A stretch of 64,000 nucleotides of DNA from Chlamydoabsidia padenii (lineage: Eukaryota > Mucoromycota > Mucoromycetes > Mucorales > Cunninghamellaceae). Of this stretch, positions 56,811 to 64,000 are shown piece by piece. The notes under the pieces were generated by a model. That model searched no databases and was not told the DNA's origin. It was given only the letters and a program-made list of their open reading frames with translations. The position numbers were made by a program, and so were the translations under genes. The DNA is taken from assembly GCA_025330725.1 (NCBI GenBank), contig JAIWND010000001.1, positions 1,116,001 through 1,180,000 on the forward strand. Reading direction: 5' to 3'. How positions within the stretch are numbered: the first letter of the stretch is position 1; each line of letters starts with the position of its first letter.

Positions 56811-58993
56811 TTATGATCTTGAGCGACGATTGCCACCAGCGGATTTTGATTTTCCACCGCGACTACCAGATTTAGGCTTGAAGGACATTTCCATACCACC
56901 CATAGAAGTACGAGAAACACGATGACCTTCGTTTTGTTTTTTGGCTTTGGAAGATTGTAATCGAGTACCAAATGATTTGTTGTCGTTGCTTTTGAATTTC
57001 CGTTCGGTGCTTCGAATGGTTGTGAGAGGTTTTGGTTTTTCAGTCGTCTGTTGATGTTCCCTTCCACGTTGTCCAATCATGTCACTATCACCATCACGAT
57101 CCGAATCCATATCATTATCATCATCCATTTCATCGTCGTCGTCGTCGTCGTCGTCGTCGTCATCAGAATTTCCAGTAAAGGCATCCATAGATCGTTGTTG
57201 TCGTGCACCAGGATGTAAGAGTTCGTATTCTTTGGATTCCATATCCACCTGGAATTCGGGATCGGCAAACATGTCCTTGAATCGATCGTCTTCCAAAAGT
57301 GAGGTGGTTTCTGTCTTTTTCTTCTTGTTGGTTTTGCTGGTATCTTCCAATAATTTCTGAGCGAGTTGTTTGTTGACTGCTGGTAATTTGTTGTTGGCAC
57401 GAATACGAGAGGCACGTTCTTTTTCCATCTTTTCCCGTACTTTTCGTTGTTTGTAATCGTCGTATTCGAATGGATTGGCAATAAGCTTGGCCTATGAATA
57501 GTAAAGAAGAAGAGGAAGAAGAAAGGTGAGTGATAGAATGATCCAGTGTGTATGTGATTTACCTTTTCGTACAATCGTAGATCCACAAAGAACCCGTGCA
57601 TATAAGCCTTGAGTACATTTGTACCCATAAGATGTTCCAAACCCAAAGCAGCCAATTCCTTTCGAGTAACAAACTTGTATTCATCATAAACATCACGATT
57701 AGGATTTTCTTCCATTTCTTCTGTGAGATTTTCCAAGAAGGAAGCCCAGGCAGGAGCAGGACCCAATTGAGGAATATAATAAGCACCCATTTGTATACCC
57801 TCTTGAGCAGTAAAAAGAAGACCACTGTCGCCAACCATGCAAACATCATTGATATCAGTTTCAGGTTCAATAGAAGTAAAATGTTTGCCCGAGTTTCGAT
57901 CCCAAATCTTGACAATCTTTCGATCTGCCACCACCACCTTGTCGCTTCCACCAGTTTCGGAATCACCATGTCCCGAGGCAGATACACCATCGTGGAAATG
58001 GATGTTTTTGATTTCAAACCCATATTGATGATCCTTGACGAGGTAAGGCACACTAGCACGCAAATCATAGAGTAAAGTGTGACCAGTACTTGTTCCCACC
58101 CCCATACTGAGCCCGTCATTTCTAAACGCCAATGCTGTTACTTCCACCGGTTGGTCCCGACTGACGACGGATTGAGGAAGAGGCAAGTGATCCAATAAAC
58201 CAACGCGAGCCTTGGAGCGGGGGTCCCAGAGTTCCACCGTACCGTTACCCGTGCCAAAACCAAACAATTGATGTGCAGGGTTGATCTTGACGCAGTTGAC
58301 ACCAGAGGGGGAATCGGTTTGAATCGAGTTGAGGAATCGACCTTGGTCCAAGTTGAGTCGATATACTTCACTGCCGGATGTTGCCACCATTAAATCACAA
58401 GAGGGTGTATGATATGCAAGATCTCGCCCAAACATGGGCACCCGAGTACGGTAATGAATCCCTCCTTGAGCATGTAATTCAACCGACCGATCGTTTTGTA
58501 ACAAGACTGACTTTGTCCAATCGTCGGATAAGATCTATTAAAAGTTTACAAAAAAAAAAAAGAGGGGGTTAGTTTTTTCTTGTCATTGTGTATTCATTAT
58601 ACTTACTTCAAAATTAACAGTTTCAGCATCAGTATGACGTTCGAATTTCATGGATACTTCTGCAAATTCATACACACGCATTTGAGGTTTGTAAGTACCA
58701 GTGGCCACAGCAAAGTTTCCATCCTTGGTGATCTTGATCTTATTGGAAGCTTCAGGGAATTCAAAGTCTTGAAGAAGTTCCACTCGAGTTCGATAATCTA
58801 TTTACAACAAAACAGTTAGATCCTTTCTTCTTCTTCTTCTTCTTCTTTTTTGTGATCAAGATAACTTACCAAAGTCCTTTTTCAAAGCCTTCTTCTTTTT
58901 ACGGACTAGCCAATCGGGTATCGATCTTGATCCTAGACCACCAGAGACAGTGTATACTTTAACATTGTTGGCAGTTGTAACGGGTAAAACCAT
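56811..58993 (-). CDS. ENP2: Ribosome biogenesis protein ENP2/NOL10
   Basis: A multi-exon minus-strand gene of about 660 residues, starting at the ATG at 58993. The N-terminal region, NNVKVYTVSGGLGSRSIPDW and LQDFEFPEASNKIKITKDGN, and the WD40-type propeller (GTGNGTVELWDPRSKARVGL, SDKVVVADRKIVKIWD, APAWASFLENLTEEME) are diagnostic of Enp2. The NUC153/C-terminal part includes LLEDDRFKDMFADPEFQVD, an Asp-rich run at about 57141-57165 and a basic Arg/Ser/Gly tail. It is a nucleolar component of the 90S pre-ribosome for 18S maturation. GCGGAATTTGAAA lies at 59082-59094, 89 bp upstream. Confidence 0.93.
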
Positions 58994-60025
58994 GTTGTAA
59001 ACGATCCAGTTGTAGGAGTAAAAAGAGGAAAGGGAAATCGAAAAATGCAAAAGCTGACCTCAAAGCCACTTTCCAACAAAAGCGGAATTTGAAATTTCGG
59101 AATTGGGAAGATAACTACTTTTGGCTTTGAATTGCTTGCATGAAACTTAAAACTTACTTTCTACTGATACTACATAAACCAATAGTACACATAGATGCAT
59201 CATGTATCTTATAGATTATCAGTTGTTCTTTTAAAAGAATGTAAAACACCATGCAGACGTCTTTTATGTAGTTGATTTTTATTGATTATAGGGAGGGAAT
59301 GGTAATATGTATGTAGGATCTAGATCTAGTGATATAAAACATGGTATGTAAAGATGGAAGAGAGTTCGGTTTTATTGCAGATCACCAGATAGTTGACATT
59401 ACTAAATTGAGTGAAGAATAGAAGATGCTTTTTTTTTTTTAGTACAGTATCAGGCGATAATTGTCTTCTTTACGAATGCAATCAAAAAAAAAGAAAAAAT
59501 GAGTCTACTTGGAGGAATCCCATCATAAATTCAAATTGTTGGTTTTATCATGGAGTATTCCCCCGTAGTTGATTCACTTGTCTTTAAAATAAACAAAAGT
59601 TATATAGCTATAATGTAAGCACGACAGATTTGAGAGAGAGAACCCCCCCCCAAAAAAAAAGTATACATATTCAAAGCCCGCTTTCTGACTCTTTTCATGA
59701 TCAATGCAATAGACAAGCATAGCCTAGTTTCCTTGTATCCATAATGTTATTTAATCCCTTTTTCCTTTTTTCATACATTGATTAGGATTTGATAAAGAAT
59801 ATCAGATCTGTTAATGAGAGTTGACTTTATAGAGAGGATACTTGGTGAGGTCAGTTGCCAAGTCTGAGAGAATCATAGTGGGAGATTTTCAATCCCCGAT
59901 TTTGGGTCGCGCCTTTGATTACCCTTTCGCTTGTTTTTTATTTTTCCACCTTCTTCTTCACTTGGACATCACTCTTTAATTCAATCCTTGACCATCACTC
60001 ACCCTATCCACACAGTTATCTTCTA
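58994..60025. promoter_or_regulatory. Divergent ENP2/ARPC4 intergenic region
   Basis: 1.0 kb without a gene. On the ENP2 side is GCGGAATTTGAAA (59082-59094). On the ARPC4 side, TTTTCAATCCCCGATTTTGGGTCGCGCC lies near 59887-59913, about 115-140 bp before the ATG. C8/A9 runs are near 59644. Confidence 0.5.
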
Positions 60026-60939
60026 ATGGTAAGAAATAGAAAAGAAACAAACTAATTGTAAACCAGTATCGCAGAAGCAACTGGAAAAAAAAAAAAAAAG
60101 GCCAAGGATGTGATGAAAGATGAAAGATAAAGGATGGTTGCCCGGTCGAATACAACTTGAACATTGTACTCATCTTGTATTCTTTTTATCTTTCTTCTAG
60201 TCCAACACTCTTCGTCCTTACTTGACTGCTGTACGCTCCTCATTGACCGCCGCTTTATGTATTGAAAACTTTTCGTCCCAAGTAGCTGAAAGACACAATA
60301 CGCCTGAAGTGGAATCTGGGTAATATAAAAGAAAATGATACTATATAAATGATATTAACACACACACACACACACACACTCTCTCTCTCCCTTACCTTTT
60401 AATAGTAAATCCAAAGAAGTCTTGTTGAACCCTCTAGTCATTAGTAGAAACGAAAACGAAAAGGTCTTGATCGAATCCTCTGTCAACTCGATCCGTGTCA
60501 GCATTAAAATCAAACAAGCAGATGATTTGGAACGTATCTTGTGTCATAAATTCTCTCGATTTTTGATGCTTCGGGCTGAAAGTTTTGTGATTTTACGTCG
60601 TGTACCGGTGGAGGTAAGGATGGGAAAGGAGGAAATGGTGATAAATGGTGATGACACTCACTTGTCTATATATATATATTGATCTAGGGCTACGATATCT
60701 CATTCTTAATCACGAACAAACACACGGAACAAATGTACAAGCATAAATTGGTGGACTTTATTGTGCACTTTATGGAAGAAGTCGACAAGGAAATCTCGGA
60801 AATGAAACTCAGTGTCAACACAAGGGCCCGTATCGTTGCCGAAAGCTATTTATCTCAAGTAAGTATATGAAACAGATGGATGACAGCTTTTATAATTTAC
60901 ATGAACCAACTGATTTATCTTCTTTTATAGTTCGCCTGA
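60026..60939 (+). CDS. ARC19: Arp2/3 complex subunit 4 (ARPC4)
   Basis: Five exons encode about 168 residues. The first is the ATG alone (60026-60028), followed directly by GTAAGA; exon 2 starts at 60201 with [75 protein letters not shown] and [17 protein letters not shown] follow. It matches ARPC4 nearly end to end. It is a structural core subunit of the Arp2/3 actin-branching complex at endocytic sites and hyphal tips. The second intron contains a CA/CT microsatellite. It ends FA. Confidence 0.95.
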
Positions 60940-61908
60940 TCTCCTCCTTTAGTTTAGTATCATCACTTTTATATTATACTTCTTCAATAAAATAAACTGC
61001 TGGAATCCTATTTGATTGTATTACCGTTACTGTCTTTTAAATTGGTATTGCTGTGCTCTGGTGACGATGATGATGATGATGATGATGATGATGTTGTTGT
61101 TGTTGGTGCAGAGATCGGCATTACAGTCGATAGATACTAGACTACCTTGATTAAGTTTTGTGTTTCAGTTTGGGGGCGTACATGGAAAAGGCAAAAAAAA
61201 GTCAACTGAGAATGGAAGGTCAAAGTGGAGGGTTGCATTTAAATCAGCCGTTTGTTGTTACTTGTGTATATGCGTTTGTATTTGTATAGGGAGAAGGTTC
61301 GGTTAATGTTCTCTCTCTTGACGATAGGTCACCTGAAGATCTAAATGCGAATGAGGGGAAAGGTCATGTGCGTCGTACTGAGCCTTCGCTCTTTCAAAAA
61401 AATAAAAAAAAAAGATGAACCTTTTTTAGTTACTTGAGCCCAGTTTCCAATAGTCGCTCTAAAAAAGTCATCCTATAATACTTTTTTTTTCTCTCTCTCT
61501 CTCTCTCTCTTTCTCTTATACAGATTTATATTTCGACCATTGCTATTGGTCTTTTTATTATTTGCAATGTCATTCTTTTTTATTTTATTTTATCATTTTA
61601 CATGTTGCAGGAATGGGGTTAAGTTTAGGCAGTGAGCTGGATTTCAATTACCACAATGTCATAGTCAAAGCAAGGCTGACCAACCAAATTGCTTAAAAAT
61701 TGGTTTGGTGTGACCAATCAGCGACCTTTTTTTGTGTAGAAATACGCCCAGCTTTCCCCGCTTTTTTTTCGCTTTCTTTCCAACTCTTTTCTCTCTTTTT
61801 TTATTTTTTTTTTTTTTCCCTTTTTACTTTTTACCTTTTTATCGCTGGCGATTCAATCTTATTACCACATTTACCTTAAACTACTTTTATATACATTACC
61901 ACACTCTC
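60940..61908. other. Intergenic DNA before the CSL gene
   Basis: AATAAAATAAA near 60986 ends ARPC4. A GAT repeat followed by GTTGTT lies near 61061-61100. CTCTCT near 61491-61510 and T-rich DNA precede the next start. The weak motif-like GCTGGATTTCAATT is near 61637. No gene. Confidence 0.45.
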
Positions 61909-64000
61909 ATGACCTCTTTTGTGCCCTTGGATGAAGTCATCTCACGTAAAAGAAAACAAGAACCTGGTAACCTGTCGGACTATGTCTACTCTTCTCCGAA
62001 CTCGCCTTCGCATACATTGAATCTGTCTACTGATGTAATGGACCATGGCTATCCTTTTGGTGTTGACCCCAACTTGACGACTTTTGAATACTCTTCTGCG
62101 ACTGACTATTCATCATTTGCCCATCACCAACATTCAACGGGACTGGAACAATTCAACAACAACAGTGGATTGAATTCCAGACGTCATTCGGTCGCAATAG
62201 GGGAAATGGATTATCATTATCATTCAACCTTCAACATGAATAAAGGTGATCATTTGTCTATCAATACTGACCATCATCTCGATAACTTGAACAACAATTT
62301 ACCTTTTATGAAACAAGAACCACTGGACGAAATGAATTGGGACAGCACGGATTTTCAGCATTTATTTGGTGGAACCTCTTTACCTTCCTCCTTCTCTTCT
62401 CATTCAAGCGGGACTACATTTGACACTTTGGATCAACCTGCTACTCATCAACGTACTTTGTCTCTACGATTGGAAAACTTGCCTTCATTACAACAACATC
62501 AAGATCATGGTCCATGTGCCTCACCAACTACACCTGTCTTCTTCTCTCCTACCTTTTTGGACTCACTCAAAACAGAAGAAGAGGGGAATAACTTCAATAC
62601 CAATCCTTCTATTGGGTCTACTCTACTTGCTCAATCCATTGATCATCAATACCAATACCCACCTACTCATCATCAACAACAACAGGAACATGATATTGAT
62701 CTTTCGACAGGTTATATTGTACACCCTGATCAATTGGCTATGCAACTTTCTGTACAACAACAACAACAACAAAAACCTTCTGGTCTTTGGCTGATGGATT
62801 CTACAAGCTCAACCAAGCGACAATCTGTATCGAAACGACGATCAAGTACCAAAACAATCAAACAATCACCACCCTCTTCACCAGCCACCACCACGTCTAC
62901 TTGCTCACCATCTCCACCAATCACACCTTCTCAACATGTATCCAACTTTGAATCATCCTTCCATCACACTCATCCTTCCATTCCTGAAGAAGACGATGAT
63001 ATGGTATCAAAAGGAGCAAAGACAATCACTGATGATACTTTGGAACGCCATGCCGAACGACGCGTGAAAAATAGTTTGGTATCAGCACGCATCGTACAAG
63101 GGGCCATTTCTGCAGCACAACTTAAACCTTTGATACAACAATATCTCTTGTCTGATGACCCAAGCTCTTATGGTGAACACTCTGTTACGCTTCTGACCAG
63201 CAGGGTGGCACAGAAAAGTTATGGAACTGAAAAACGGTAAAGAAACTAACTGACTGACTGACTAGAACTATTTTTTTTTTTTTTTTTAAAGTTTTCCTCC
63301 TAAATATCTTTTTTTTTTTTTTGGCATTTTATTATATTAGGTTTCTGTGTCCTCCTCCTACAACCATTCTATCTGGTGCATCATGGTGGACAACAACGGG
63401 TGATCAGGATGAACTGGCGACAAGTCAATTTTACTCTCCTTCTGCTAATGGTGATATTCTTTGTCCACCCAAATTGACTATTCATATCTCTGGTGAACCA
63501 TCAAGTCATGATGGCACGTTGGAATGGTCTTATCCCAATGGATCAGTGATCGATAACGGCACGCCCTCTTTAGCAGCAGCAGCAAGGGCCTCCAGTCTAG
63601 GTGAAACTACTATCTCTGGTAAATGTGTCTCCAAACAACTTCATATCAATGATGCAGATGAAAAACGACGTCGGGTGGAAGTCATGGCTAAAATTCAACT
63701 CGGTAACGGTCTTTATTTGGGCACTTTGACAAGTAAAGGAATCAAGGTCATCTCAAAACCAAGCAAAAAACGACAAAGTCTCAAAAATATGGAATGTAAG
63801 TACTAATCGTGACTTTAGGTTTAATTAATCTGACTCTTCCAACTTTTTATTATTAGTATGCATCCATCATGGTACGACTGTGTCTTTGTTTAACCGGATT
63901 CGATCTCAAACAGTATCAACAAAGTACCTGGGTGTGTCTAATGATGGTGACCCTTCTGGAAATGGCAATGCGGGCACTTGTTTTGTGGCACGCACTGGCT
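61909..64000 (+). CDS. CSL/RBP-J-family transcription factor, truncated by the window
   Basis: Exons 61909-63236, 63341-63795 and 63857 onward; the gene runs off the window. The N-terminal 360 residues are Gln/His/Ser-rich and disordered. From about residue 380 the CSL DNA-binding core appears: AQKSYGTEKRFLCPPP across the first intron, then the Rel-homology-like part with KPSKKRQSLKN, and FNRIRSQTVSTKYLGVSNDG of the beta-trefoil in exon 3. Fungal CSL proteins (Cbf11/Cbf12 in fission yeast) bind GTGGGAA-type sites and control lipid metabolism, adhesion and cell division without Notch. The C-terminal beta-trefoil/Ig part is missing only because the window ends. Confidence 0.9.

Noticed and set aside
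57077..58504. 475-codon minus frame treated as one exon
   Set aside because: It runs through an intron at about 57494-57562; correct splicing moves the end into the other frame that encodes the conserved ENP2 C-terminus.

Overview
The window is nuclear DNA of a fungus, most likely an early-diverging one of the Mucorales type (Absidia/Cunninghamella-like). This is inferred from AT-rich intergenic DNA with long homopolymer runs, many short GT-AG introns of about 50-100 nt, and the mix of protein families: a CSL (RBP-J-like) transcription factor, a cyclin-Y homologue, a TCAIM-like protein and a fungal HbrB TORC2 subunit. No bacterial, viral or organellar gene was seen.

Layout. 1-5.9 kb: an intact Tnp2-like transposase ORF and a minisatellite-encoded hypothetical protein. 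6.4-20 kb: MFS monocarboxylate-type transporter, TCAIM-like protein, acidic protein, cyclin-Y, coiled-coil protein, SBDS-domain protein and a large alpha/beta-hydrolase-like protein. 20-28 kb: importin-beta (Kap123/importin-4), DJ-1, a multi-pass membrane protein and tRNA-Phe. 28-33.7 kb: a probable spliced non-coding transcript, a repeat element with terminal inverted repeats, a TauD-type dioxygenase and a small secreted Cys-rich protein. 34-38.6 kb: SLY1 and a divergently transcribed HAC1/XBP1 bZIP gene. 38.6-42.6 kb: repeats and a second probable spliced non-coding transcript. 42.8-52.2 kb: glucose-6-phosphate dehydrogenase, a PIP-box protein, RPL39, an F-box protein, a 30-residue zinc-knuckle protein, a hypothetical protein and RPB5. 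52.5-64 kb: proteasome ATPase RPT4, the TORC2 subunit, ENP2/NOL10, ARPC4, and a CSL factor cut by the window end.

Most genes are housekeeping (nuclear import, proteasome, ribosome and ribosome biogenesis, RNA polymerase, actin nucleation, pentose phosphate). They form no operon-like pathway, but several are divergent pairs sharing short promoters (8.3/9.4 kb, SLY1/HAC1, RPB5/RPT4, ENP2/ARPC4).

Three signals stand out. (1) The HAC1 homologue carries two hairpins with 7-nt loops that fit IRE1 cleavage sites. Excising the 270 nt between them joins the bZIP frame to a second open frame, as expected for an unfolded-protein-response switch. (2) A composite motif, GGCGGGATTTGAAA or close variants in either orientation, recurs about 25 times, usually 60-180 bp upstream of start codons; it resembles an E2F/CDE site joined to a CHR (TTTGAA). 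(3) A 220-240 bp repeat occurs as short tandem arrays at five loci in both orientations, one of them bounded by inverted termini.
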